Positions 8,987 to 16,926 of a DNA stretch of 64,000 nucleotides are shown piece by piece; the stretch's first letter is position 1, and each line of letters begins with the position of its first letter. A program made the translations under genes and the position numbers. The notes beneath the pieces are model-generated. The model saw only the letters and a list, made by a program, of their open reading frames with translations, was not told the DNA's origin and did no database searches. This stretch comes from Bdellovibrio sp. UBA4095 (GTDB taxonomy: Bacteria; Bdellovibrionota; Bdellovibrionia; Bdellovibrionales; Bdellovibrionaceae), in the NCBI GenBank assembly GCA_002381805.1, contig DFXZ01000005.1, positions 124,001 to 188,000 of the forward strand. The letters are read 5' to 3'.

Positions 8987-10006
8987 TTAATTTGAGAGTT
9001 GAAGTGAGTTCACACCACAGGTCTTCAGGACCATGTTCTCAAGCCAAATATGACTGGACAATGGGGAAGACTTTAAGGCCTTGTCGGTCTCTGAAAGCAC
9101 TATAAGGGTTTGCTCTAATCGCTTGGCTGTCCAAAGTCGAGCCTGGGACACGTAACCCTCAAGGAAATAAGGAGGAATCTGCGCGTAGTGAGCCAGCTTG
9201 GCTCCATTCAACCCCTCTTCCATGCCCTTCTTTAAAGTTAGCAGGATACGCACATGGCGGGCGACCAGCGAAATAATTCCGATCTCGTTTTGCCCCTGGT
9301 CCAAAAGATGAACAAGGTGTTCCAATGCTCGCACGCGATCGTTCTCTCCAATTGCTTTGGTAAAATCGAAGACGTTTTCTTCTTTAGATCGCGAGACCAC
9401 TTGGCTGACATCGGAAATTTCAATGCGGCGGTTACCTACGTACTCGCCCAGCTTTTTCATCTCGGCTTCGATTTCAGTCAGATGATGCCCCACAAGTTTA
9501 TGTAACAAATGAATTGCATCATTACTGATCGTAAGACCCAAGGTTTGCGCAATATAGTTCACCCAGGATGGAATCTGATTTTCGTAAGGTTTTTTAAACT
9601 CTACGCAATCAGCTTTTTCTAATAAGGCCCGGATTTGCTTTTTACGTTTATCCACTCGAGAAGCCAGCACAACAAATACCGAACTATCCACAGGAGTTTC
9701 GATCAGAGGCTCCAGCTCTTGCCATTCCTTGTCTGTCAATTCTTGGGCTTCTTTGAGAATAATCAAACGACGAGCTGCCATCATTGGCAGAGTTTCTACC
9801 GCGTCACGAACAACACCGATATCGGCGTCACTTGCGTAAAATAAACTGTAGTTAAAGTCGACAGCACCTTCAGTCAAAACCGCGTATTTAAAGCGGTCGA
9901 CACTTTGATTTAGCAAATAGGGCTCTTCTCCAAAGAGAAAATACAAAGGCGCCAACTGGCCCTTTTCTAAATCTCGATAGAACTTTTGTGCATCAATAAG
10001 TGCCAT
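8987..10006 (-). CDS. holA: DNA polymerase III delta subunit (clamp loader)
   Basis: A 339-residue protein of typical HolA length. The N-terminus (LAPLYFLFGEEPYLLNQSVDRFK) is the usual HolA opening with the degenerate P-loop region. The middle (GHHLTEIEAEMKKLGEYVG) is the conserved E-L-EKL block of domain II. The C-terminal helical domain carries LTLKKGMEEG and KALKSS. Delta opens the beta sliding clamp during loading. It starts 20 nt after lptE, the usual lptE-holA order, and is followed by the PilZ gene. Confidence 0.93.
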   Translation of the reverse strand: MALIDAQKFYRDLEKGQLAPLYFLFGEEPYLLNQSVDRFKYAVLTEGAVDFNYSLFYASDADIGVVRDAVETLPMMAARRLIILKEAQELTDKEWQELEPLIETPVDSSVFVVLASRVDKRKKQIRALLEKADCVEFKKPYENQIPSWVNYIAQTLGLTISNDAIHLLHKLVGHHLTEIEAEMKKLGEYVGNRRIEISDVSQVVSRSKEENVFDFTKAIGENDRVRALEHLVHLLDQGQNEIGIISLVARHVRILLTLKKGMEEGLNGAKLAHYAQIPPYFLEGYVSQARLWTAKRLEQTLIVLSETDKALKSSPLSSHIWLENMVLKTCGVNSLQLSN

Positions 10007-10026
10007 ACTTAGCTGCTAAATCCCAG

Positions 10027-10611
10027 TCAGAAGTTTTCGGTGATACGATCATGAGCCTCAAGCATGAGGTCACTTGCCATGACGTCAATGTTTTGCCTTC
10101 GCGCAGAAAGATTGTAAAGAGGATTTACCGAGTTTACACCGGCGAGCGTCACCTGAGGGGCAGCATAAGTTCGCTCACCTGCAAACGAACCACTCCACAA
10201 CTCGGTTCCATCTGCTTGGCGAACTAGCTTGACAGTTACTGTGAGCAACAATCGATATTCAGCAGCGAGAACCGTCCCCTTGGGAAGATAGGGAGCTGAA
10301 GAACTTCCTGCCTGTTTCTTTGAACTGGGAAGATATTCAACAGAGTCTATCTGCCCAATGACGGCTACCTCGGACAATGAGTTGTCCACAACGCGTGCAA
10401 TTCTTGAGCGCTGAAATTCTTGAATCAACATATTGGTAAAGCCCACTTCGATACCAGCTTCTTGAGTTTTGTTCTTAAAGATCGGTACCGAAATTTGCTT
10501 GTATCCACCTGGAATACTGCGGGCAGCAACTCCCAGTCTGTAGGCACAGCCACTCGACAAGAGCAGAGTTAGAATCAACGAGATGCGAATGGTATTAAAG
10601 ATTGCGTCCAC
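10027..10611 (-). CDS. lptE: LPS-assembly lipoprotein LptE
   Basis: A lipoprotein with a signal helix ending in the lipobox SSGC, then CAYRLG and IPGGYKQISVPIFKNKTQEAGIE, the family's GY/F-x-V-P-x-F-x-N-x-T signature. The mature part includes TVKLVRQADGTELWSG. LptE plugs the LptD barrel at the outer membrane. I chose GTG 10611, which gives an ordinary 22-residue signal. An upstream in-frame TTG at 10638 would add nine residues and almost reach the divergent gene at 10656. Neither has a good ribosome site. It is the first gene of lptE-holA-pilZ. Confidence 0.88.
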   Translation of the reverse strand: MDAIFNTIRISLILTLLLSSGCAYRLGVAARSIPGGYKQISVPIFKNKTQEAGIEVGFTNMLIQEFQRSRIARVVDNSLSEVAVIGQIDSVEYLPSSKKQAGSSSAPYLPKGTVLAAEYRLLLTVTVKLVRQADGTELWSGSFAGERTYAAPQVTLAGVNSVNPLYNLSARRQNIDVMASDLMLEAHDRITENF

Positions 10612-10655
10612 GAACCCAGTTGAGTATAAAATGAACAAGATATCAAGGAAGAAAA

Positions 10656-11825
10656 ATGACCTCTATAATTCGCAACGATTACAGTTTATTGGCTCCTGGG
10701 CCGGTCAATCTTCATCCGGAAGTACGCGCAGCGTTGGCTATGCCAATGATTCATCATCGCACTCCTGAATTCGATCAAATTCTTAAAAATGTTCTAAGCG
10801 AAATCAAAAATGTTTTTCAAACAGAGCAAGATGTTTTTTTACTCAGCTCAACAGGCTCCGGAGGCATGGAAGCCTTGCTGGTGAATACTCTTTCCCCCGG
10901 CGACACAGTTATCGCGATTGTCTCTGGAAAGTTTGGCGAACGCTGGGCTTTGATGGCAAAGACTTTCGGTATGAAGGTCATTACTCTTGAGGTTCCATGG
11001 GGCGAAGCCGTTCGAGTTGCCGACGTCGAAGACCTGCTGAAAAAAAATCCACACACTCGGGCTGTCCTCTGTCAAGCCTGCGAAACTAGCACGGCCGTTG
11101 CGCACCCCATTCAGGAGCTTGGCCAACTGATTCACCCACTGCCAGAGACCCTTTTACTTGTGGACGCTATCACGGCTCTGGGTGCTTATCCCTTGCCCAT
11201 GGATCAATGGCATATTGATGGTTTGGTTGCGGGCTCACAAAAAGCTTTTATGCTGCCAACGGGAATGGCCTTTGTTTCGTTGTCCACCAAAGCATGGAAG
11301 TTCGTTGAAACCGCTCAGTGCCCTCGTTTTTATTTCGACCTTCGTAAAGAGAAAATCGCCAATCACAATGGAGAAACATTTTTTTCGTCCAATGTCGCGG
11401 TTATAAGAGCTCTCGAAGTGGTACTACGACTGATCAAGGAGCAAGGCCTGGAGAGTCTCTTTCATAGCATTCACCGCCGTGCTGAGTTCACTCGATTGTT
11501 TGTGCAGAAGCTGGGCTTTACGCTTTACGCAAAAGCTCCAAGTGATTCGGTCACTGCATTGCGAGTGCCGCCGCAGATGGACGGACAAAAAATTCGCTCC
11601 CATTTGGAACAGGTTCATCACATAACAATTATGGGTGGACAAGACCAAGCTAAAGGCAAAATCATCCGTATTGGTCACATGGGATATATTCAAGACGACG
11701 AGTTGTTACATCTTCTAAAAAGCCTGGGCTACACTTTGCGCAGTTTTGATCCTGACTTTATTTCTCTTGAACAAATCTCCACAATCGCTGACGAAGCCCG
11801 TTTATGGCTGGAGCAAAATCCATGA
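10656..11825 (+). CDS. class V aminotransferase, serine-pyruvate/phosphoserine type
   Basis: A 389-residue PLP enzyme of the alanine/serine-glyoxylate and archaeal-type phosphoserine aminotransferase branch. It has SLLAPGPVNLHPEVRAAL and HHRTPEFD at the N-terminus, SSTGSGGMEALLVN for phosphate binding, and DAITALGAYPLPMDQWHIDGLVAGSQKAFMLP, whose Lys in SQKA is the PLP Schiff-base residue. Its stop overlaps the next gene start in ATGA (11822-11825), so translation is coupled to a SerA-like dehydrogenase. The pair would fit conversion of 3-phosphoglycerate to phosphoserine in two steps. A glyoxylate-linked role cannot be excluded by eye. Confidence 0.88.
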   Translation: MTSIIRNDYSLLAPGPVNLHPEVRAALAMPMIHHRTPEFDQILKNVLSEIKNVFQTEQDVFLLSSTGSGGMEALLVNTLSPGDTVIAIVSGKFGERWALMAKTFGMKVITLEVPWGEAVRVADVEDLLKKNPHTRAVLCQACETSTAVAHPIQELGQLIHPLPETLLLVDAITALGAYPLPMDQWHIDGLVAGSQKAFMLPTGMAFVSLSTKAWKFVETAQCPRFYFDLRKEKIANHNGETFFSSNVAVIRALEVVLRLIKEQGLESLFHSIHRRAEFTRLFVQKLGFTLYAKAPSDSVTALRVPPQMDGQKIRSHLEQVHHITIMGGQDQAKGKIIRIGHMGYIQDDELLHLLKSLGYTLRSFDPDFISLEQISTIADEARLWLEQNP

Positions 11826-12808
11826 AAAAAAAAGTTCTGATCACCGATCGTTTTGCCCAAGATAGTTTTTTATATTTACAGCAGCACTCTGACTTTGAAG
11901 TGATTCGTGCTGACAGCCCGATTCATTTACCTCTTGAACATCTTGTAACGGCACATGCCCTTATTATTCGCAGCCGCACTCGAATTAATGAAGACCTATT
12001 GAAAAAAGCCCGACAACTGCAACTGATCGTCACCTGCACCAGTGGTTTTGATCACATCGATCTGGATGCAACCCAAAAATGGGGCGTTACGGTTATGCAC
12101 ACTCCTTCTGCGAATATTGAATCCGCGGCCCAACTGACTTGGGGCCTTGTCTTAAGTTGCGTGAACAACCTTCACCAAGCCCACAAGATGGTAAAAGCCG
12201 GCGAATGGGATCGTGACGCCATCACCGGCATTGAACTGAGCGGTCGAACTTACGGCATCGTGGGTCTTGGAAGAATTGGCTCCCGAGTTGCAGAGATTGC
12301 TCAGGCCTTTGGCATGAGCGTTGTCGCCTTCGATCCTTATCAAGAGGACGAAATCTTTGAGCGCCTTAAGATCCCTCGCTTAAGTTACGAAGAAGTTTTG
12401 AAAACTGCCGATATTTTAAGCTTTCACGTTCCCAAAACACTTGAAACTGATGGCATGCTGAATCGTTCCCAGTTCGAATACTTGCACCGAGGACTTATAT
12501 TGGTGAACACCTCGCGCGGCAGCGTAATTAACGAAAATGATCTGTGCGAAGCCCTTGAAAAGGGATGGTTGCGAGCAGTGGCCTTAGACGTTTTCGAGAA
12601 AGAACCGCTAAATCGAAACTCAAAGCTCCTGACCTTCCCTAACGTGATACTTAGCCCCCATATTGGTGCCAATACTGAAGATGCTTTCTTCAAAGCTTCT
12701 CAGATTGCTGCCAATAAACTTATGGCTTTCTTTATTGATGGTTCAACTTCTGACACTCTCCCGCCAAGAACCCCGTGGTATGGTGCAACTCCCTTTAAAG
12801 GCGAATAA
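11822..12808 (+). CDS. D-isomer 2-hydroxyacid dehydrogenase (SerA-like)
   Basis: A 328-residue NAD-dependent dehydrogenase. The start is ATG 11822, sharing ATGA with the upstream stop; an in-frame ATG at 11804 lies inside the aminotransferase. It has the Rossmann motif GIVGLGRIGSRVAEIAQAFG, then NTSRGSVINENDL (catalytic Arg), DVFEKEP (Glu) and SPHIGANTEDA (His). It lacks the C-terminal ACT and intervening domains of long SerA forms. Coupled to the class V aminotransferase, it most likely oxidises 3-phosphoglycerate for serine synthesis. Another 2-hydroxyacid substrate is possible. Confidence 0.87.
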   Translation: MKKKVLITDRFAQDSFLYLQQHSDFEVIRADSPIHLPLEHLVTAHALIIRSRTRINEDLLKKARQLQLIVTCTSGFDHIDLDATQKWGVTVMHTPSANIESAAQLTWGLVLSCVNNLHQAHKMVKAGEWDRDAITGIELSGRTYGIVGLGRIGSRVAEIAQAFGMSVVAFDPYQEDEIFERLKIPRLSYEEVLKTADILSFHVPKTLETDGMLNRSQFEYLHRGLILVNTSRGSVINENDLCEALEKGWLRAVALDVFEKEPLNRNSKLLTFPNVILSPHIGANTEDAFFKASQIAANKLMAFFIDGSTSDTLPPRTPWYGATPFKGE

Positions 12809-12823
12809 AAACTTGCCACTCGC

Positions 12824-12862
12824 CCCCTCTTGAGAGACATTTCTTAGGTCTTGAAAGAGGGG
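12824..12862 (+). promoter_or_regulatory. inverted repeat covering the purA ribosome binding site
   Basis: CCCCTCTT (12824-12831) is perfectly complementary to AAGAGGGG (12855-12862), with a 23-nt loop. The right arm contains the GAGGGG ribosome site of purA, whose ATG is at 12871. In RNA this hairpin would occlude initiation. It could instead be a weak terminator remnant of the upstream pair, although only TCTTT follows. Its regulatory role is inferred. Confidence 0.45.
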
Positions 12863-12870
12863 TCTTTAGC

Positions 12871-14169
12871 ATGTCTGGAATAGTCGTTGTTGGCGCCCAG
12901 TGGGGTGATGAAGGCAAAGGGAAACTCATCGATGTCTTTTCTGAAAAGGCAGATATGGTCGTTCGCTACCAAGGCGGAGCTAATGCTGGCCACACCTTAG
13001 TCGTTGATGGTCAAAAAACCGTTCTTCATCTGGTTCCTAGCGGAATCCTTCGTCCAGAAACAACTTGTGTGATCGCCTCGGGGGTTGTGATTGATGTTTT
13101 TTCAATCCGCGAAGAAATCAGAAAGCTCAAGGCCACAGGTTACCTTGCAAACTCCAAGCAGCTTTCCATTTCTGACACCGCAACCGTTATTCTTCCCTAT
13201 CACAAGTCTATCGATGCTGCTCGCGAATCAGCTTTAAGTGATGAAAAAATCGGGACCACTGGAAAAGGGATCGGTCCTGCTTACGAAGATCGCGCTTCTC
13301 GTCGCGCAGTTTTATTTGGCGACCTCTTCCACAAGGAAAGCCTTAAGAAAAAAATTGATCTTGCTCTTCAAGAAAAAAACTTCATCTTGGAAAACTATTA
13401 CAAGATGCCAAAGTTCAAAACTGAAGACATTCTTGCGGACCTGGCAGAGGTGGCAGAGGAGCTCGCTCCTTATCGCTGCAAAGACACCTCTCTCATGATT
13501 TCGAAGTACATCAAGGCGGGAAAAAGAGTTCTTTTTGAAGGCGCCCAAGGTACGATGCTTGATATCATGCACGGAACTTATCCGTTTGTGACAAGTTCTT
13601 CGACTTTATCCTCTAATGCCTGCGTCAGCGCTGGCATTGCACCTATGCACATTCAGAAAGTTATTGGGGTTTTCAAAGCCTACACAACTCGTGTTGGCAG
13701 CGGACCTTTCCCGACTGAACTTAATGACGACATTGGCAAAAAGATTCAGACGGACGGTCATGAATTTGGCTCGACCACTGGACGCTCACGTCGCTGTGGC
13801 TGGCTGGATCTGGTTGCTCTTAAGTACGCTATTCGTATCAACGGAATCACCAACTTAGCGATGATGAAATTGGATGTTCTGACTGGTCATGACCGCATTG
13901 GCGTGTGCACAGCCTACAAATTGAACGGTGAAATCATCACAGATCTTCCGACATCTCCCTATGAACTAGAGAAAGTTGAGCCGATCATCGAGTGGCTTCC
14001 TGGATGGACTCAAGATCTGACAAAGATCAAAAGTCTTTCCGATCTGCCTCGACCGACCACGAACTACATTGATTACCTAGGATCTCAGTTGGGTACGCCC
14101 ATCGACGTCATTTCAGTGGGTCCGGGTCGCGAGCAAACTCTTTGGGTAAAACCCCTATTCAATAATTAA
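12871..14169 (+). CDS. purA: adenylosuccinate synthetase
   Basis: A 432-residue protein of full family length. The opening GAQWGDEGKGKLIDVFSEKADMVVRYQGGANAGHT holds the catalytic Asp/His and GTP-binding residues. Further motifs are TGKGIGPAYEDRASRRAV, FEGAQGTMLDIMHGTYPFVTSS, and VGSGPFPTE followed by TTGRSRRCGWLDLV. It joins IMP and aspartate with GTP in the first step to AMP. GAGGGG precedes ATG 12871 and lies in a possible hairpin. A short inverted repeat follows the gene. Confidence 0.97.
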   Translation: MSGIVVVGAQWGDEGKGKLIDVFSEKADMVVRYQGGANAGHTLVVDGQKTVLHLVPSGILRPETTCVIASGVVIDVFSIREEIRKLKATGYLANSKQLSISDTATVILPYHKSIDAARESALSDEKIGTTGKGIGPAYEDRASRRAVLFGDLFHKESLKKKIDLALQEKNFILENYYKMPKFKTEDILADLAEVAEELAPYRCKDTSLMISKYIKAGKRVLFEGAQGTMLDIMHGTYPFVTSSSTLSSNACVSAGIAPMHIQKVIGVFKAYTTRVGSGPFPTELNDDIGKKIQTDGHEFGSTTGRSRRCGWLDLVALKYAIRINGITNLAMMKLDVLTGHDRIGVCTAYKLNGEIITDLPTSPYELEKVEPIIEWLPGWTQDLTKIKSLSDLPRPTTNYIDYLGSQLGTPIDVISVGPGREQTLWVKPLFNN

Positions 14170-14175
14170 TAGCAC

Positions 14176-14196
14176 AAGCCCATCAATGGTGGGCTT
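14176..14196 (+). terminator. short inverted repeat after purA, weak terminator candidate
   Basis: AAGCCCA (14176-14182) pairs with TGGGCTT (14190-14196) across a 7-nt loop, extendable by a G-U pair. No T-run follows, so intrinsic termination would be inefficient. Confidence 0.35.
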
Positions 14197-14241
14197 CAGA
14201 AAACATCTTGATATTTCTGGTCTCGACACTAAACTGAGCCC

Positions 14242-15405
14242 ATGAAAAACCTACTTTTCGTCTTTGGAACACGTCCCGAAACTATCAAGATGGCGCCGCT
14301 TATTTTGCAGGCACAAAAGGACCCTCGTTTTAAAGCGCTGGTGTGCTCGACGGGTCAACATCGCGAGATGATCAAGCCCCTTTTCGATTTCTTCGGCATC
14401 CGTCCAGATTTCGATTTGGACCTCATGAAGCCGGGCCAAAGCTTGATCGACATCTCCCTAGGGGTGATGTCGGGACTCCAGAATATTCTAAAGACTCAAA
14501 AGGTCGATGCACTTGTGGTTCAAGGAGATACTACAAGTTGTTTTATTGGCAGCTTGGTCGGTTTCTATTCACAGATACCGGTCATTCATATTGAAGCAGG
14601 ATTGAGATCTGGAGATATGTACTCCCCTTATCCTGAGGAGTTCAATCGTCGCGCGACCGGATTGGTGGCACACACACACTTTGCACCGACTGAAACGGCG
14701 AAACGAAACCTTTTGCGTGAGCACTATCCTGAAAAAGATATTATTGTGACTGGCAACACCGGAATCGATGCGCTTTTTCAAGTTTTAAAACAGCTGCCGC
14801 AGAACGCGGAACTGAACGAAATGTTGACGAAAAAGTTCGGCTTTCTTGATGAATCCAAAAAACTTATCTTGGTCACCGTCCATCGCCGCGAATCTTTTGG
14901 AAAACCCATGGATGAAGTCATGAAGGGACTCTTGAAACTTTCAGAGGAATCAGACCTCGAGATATTAATTCCGCTGCACATGAATCCCCAAGTTCGCGAT
15001 GGAGCCTCTAGAATTTTTGGAGACAAGGCAAAGTGGATTGATAAAGGTGCCACTCTCGTAAAAGGTCAAAGCAAGATCTGGCTCTGCGAACCAGTCGATT
15101 ATGTTCCCTTCGTGGCAATGATGAACAAAGCTCACTTGATCATCACCGACTCTGGTGGTGTTCAAGAGGAAGCCCCGTCCCTTGGCAAACCTATTTTAGT
15201 TGCGCGGGACAAAACGGAACGCCCCGAAGCCCTTGAGGCTGGAACTTCAAAACTGATTCCGTTGGCAGAGCATGATTTTGTGAAGGTCGCCCTGGAAGTT
15301 GTGCGCAACAAGCAGGTTTACGACCAGATGGCTCAAGCAAAAAATCCATTTGGAGAAGGTCGCGCCAGCGAGACAATTCTAAATTCCCTTGGCAAGAGAC
15401 TCTAG
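14242..15405 (+). CDS. wecB: UDP-N-acetylglucosamine 2-epimerase (non-hydrolysing)
   Basis: A 387-residue GT-B-fold enzyme that interconverts UDP-GlcNAc and UDP-ManNAc. Family motifs are in order: FGTRPETIKMAPL, CSTGQHREM, VQGDTTSCF, HIEAGLRSGDMYSPYPEEFNRR, VTVHRRESFGKPM, DSGGVQEEAPSLGKPILVAR and KTERPEALEAGTSKL. Length and catalytic acids look intact. There is no dehydrogenase (wecC) beside it, so the product UDP-ManNAc may be used directly. The NfrB-like synthase at 16926 is a candidate user, since E. coli NfrB-dependent glycan needs WecB. The last four bases overlap a convergent lipoprotein gene. Confidence 0.95.
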   Translation: MKNLLFVFGTRPETIKMAPLILQAQKDPRFKALVCSTGQHREMIKPLFDFFGIRPDFDLDLMKPGQSLIDISLGVMSGLQNILKTQKVDALVVQGDTTSCFIGSLVGFYSQIPVIHIEAGLRSGDMYSPYPEEFNRRATGLVAHTHFAPTETAKRNLLREHYPEKDIIVTGNTGIDALFQVLKQLPQNAELNEMLTKKFGFLDESKKLILVTVHRRESFGKPMDEVMKGLLKLSEESDLEILIPLHMNPQVRDGASRIFGDKAKWIDKGATLVKGQSKIWLCEPVDYVPFVAMMNKAHLIITDSGGVQEEAPSLGKPILVARDKTERPEALEAGTSKLIPLAEHDFVKVALEVVRNKQVYDQMAQAKNPFGEGRASETILNSLGKRL

Positions 15406-16085
15406 AGGGCGTGATAGGAAAACGAATGCACAGTGACCAATGCATCTTCGCTATAAAGGCCAAAGGTGCCTGGGTGAGGATAAAGACCTTTGCTATCGGG
15501 TGACTCTCGAAACTCGAAGGATAGCGCCCCATCTTGGTAGACTTTGAAAGTGCCTCCTCGTTTCACATAAACAAATTCTGTTTTCTTTCCAAGGGTGAGT
15601 TTTGGTTCCGCAGCTGTTTTTAGGAACTCTTGCCCTACAGCTTGAAAAGCACGGCCTAACTCTCCACCGCTTTGGGGTTTCGAGATAAAGTAGTTCGTCT
15701 CTTTGAAAAGATGAGGCTCTGCACGATAGTTTCCGAAAAACCAAAATACTTCCCAGTCATTAGGTTCCTTACGAAGTTGGCGATACGTCGTGACCTCTAG
15801 GCGAACGACATAATCAGCTATCGGATTAAGAACTTGTTCCTTTGCAACCACCCAGGCGCCATAAGTTTCCTTAGTAAACCGGGGAGTTTTAGGCTCCAAG
15901 CGGAGACCATCAGCCGTAAAATGCACTCTCCCCTCTCCGGTGGAGACAATCTGCCAGTGTTCTTCATTCAATGGCACTCTGACGAGTTCACTTATTCTTA
16001 ATTCCTGCACCTGCTGCATACGCCTCTCCGCAGTCGCACACCCACCCAGAGCAAAGCTTAAAGAAAAAATGAGCAATACTTTCAT
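15402..16085 (-). CDS. lipoprotein with a DUF1080-like (concanavalin-A-like) domain
   Basis: A 227-residue lipoprotein: MKVLLIFSLSFALGGC carries a good LGGC lipobox (Cys16). The rest is beta-rich with alternating W/F/Y residues (AWVVAKEQVLNPIADYVVRLEV, WEVFWFFGNYR, YVKRGGTFKVYQDG, HPGTFGLYSED), the pattern of DUF1080/LamG-like jelly-roll domains that often bind or cleave carbohydrate. I see no certain catalytic residues. It sits between wecB (4-base overlap) and the exopolysaccharide operon, on the opposite strand, so a link to the same glycan is possible but not shown. Confidence 0.65.
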   Translation of the reverse strand: MKVLLIFSLSFALGGCATAERRMQQVQELRISELVRVPLNEEHWQIVSTGEGRVHFTADGLRLEPKTPRFTKETYGAWVVAKEQVLNPIADYVVRLEVTTYRQLRKEPNDWEVFWFFGNYRAEPHLFKETNYFISKPQSGGELGRAFQAVGQEFLKTAAEPKLTLGKKTEFVYVKRGGTFKVYQDGALSFEFRESPDSKGLYPHPGTFGLYSEDALVTVHSFSYHAL

Positions 16086-16212
16086 CTCTTTCCTCCTCGT
16101 CTAAGTTTTGGTGCACGCCTGTAAACGCTTCCACAAACTATGTAGGTGTTGTCCTAAATGTGACATCGCTGTAATGTTGCGTCCACTTTAGATACTTTTC
16201 CTAAAGCTACTG

Positions 16213-16926
16213 GTGGTTCCAATTAAAACTTCGGCACGTTTACTTACCTTTATAGCCTCACTCTTGGGGTTCTTGCTTCTAACAGCAGAACTTTGCTGGG
16301 CTTTATCGACTGAAGTTTACTCCGAATCCACTTATGTTCCTCAGTATGGAATTTTATCCGACACCCAGGTTCGCTTGGCTCCACTCAAAACTCAGAAGAT
16401 AACGGGATACATTGGCTTTGCTTTGCAACGCCAGGACAAAACAACATCTTCTCAGACCAAACTTTACAGCGAAGATCTTGTCATGGCTAGTGCTGGTCTT
16501 CGCCTAAGCCTTAATAGTTATTTCTCCGCCTTGGCCGAATTTCGCACCAAAGAACGCAGTCGACTGGGCTTAATCGCTGGGAAAATATGGGAGTACTCAG
16601 TCCGAGAGACTCTTCTTTTTACTGAATTTTATGGCGAAAGCTTGATTCTGCCTTCCTTTCACAAGAACCCCATCTCGACCTTGTGGCTTAAGCAGGGCTT
16701 GCGTTATCGCCTGGGAAACTCATTGGTTCTAGATCCCTTCGTCGAAATCTATTTCCGACAAAGTCCCAGTCGCGAGCTTGGTCGCGACACCGAGCAAGCT
16801 CGCGCGGGATTACGCAGTCTCTATGTTCAAAACAACTGGAGCGCTTCCCTTTTGCTTTATCAAAGTTTTCCAAAAAACGAACGTCCCCATGAAGAGGCCT
16901 TGCTGACTTTTGGAGGAACCTTCTGA
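16213..16926 (+). CDS. outer membrane barrel-like protein of the exopolysaccharide operon
   Basis: A 237-residue protein starting at GTG 16213 without a clear ribosome site. A signal-like helix (LLTFIASLLGFLLLTAELCWA) leads into strand-like alternating segments (KITGYIGFALQRQ, YFSALAEFRTKERS, LVLDPFVEIYFRQS), and it ends LLTFGGTF with a terminal Phe, as outer-membrane barrels do. It is the first gene of the operon; its TGA overlaps the synthase ATG by one base. In E. coli the NfrB synthase partner NfrA is an outer-membrane porin with TPRs. This could be the barrel part only. The porin function is inferred. Confidence 0.6.
   Translation: MVPIKTSARLLTFIASLLGFLLLTAELCWALSTEVYSESTYVPQYGILSDTQVRLAPLKTQKITGYIGFALQRQDKTTSSQTKLYSEDLVMASAGLRLSLNSYFSALAEFRTKERSRLGLIAGKIWEYSVRETLLFTEFYGESLILPSFHKNPISTLWLKQGLRYRLGNSLVLDPFVEIYFRQSPSRELGRDTEQARAGLRSLYVQNNWSASLLLYQSFPKNERPHEEALLTFGGTF

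Noticed and set aside
16150..16175. CRP-like TGTGACATCGCTGTAAT upstream of the exopolysaccharide operon
   Set aside because: Only the left half matches the TGTGA-N6-TCACA site; the right half does not.
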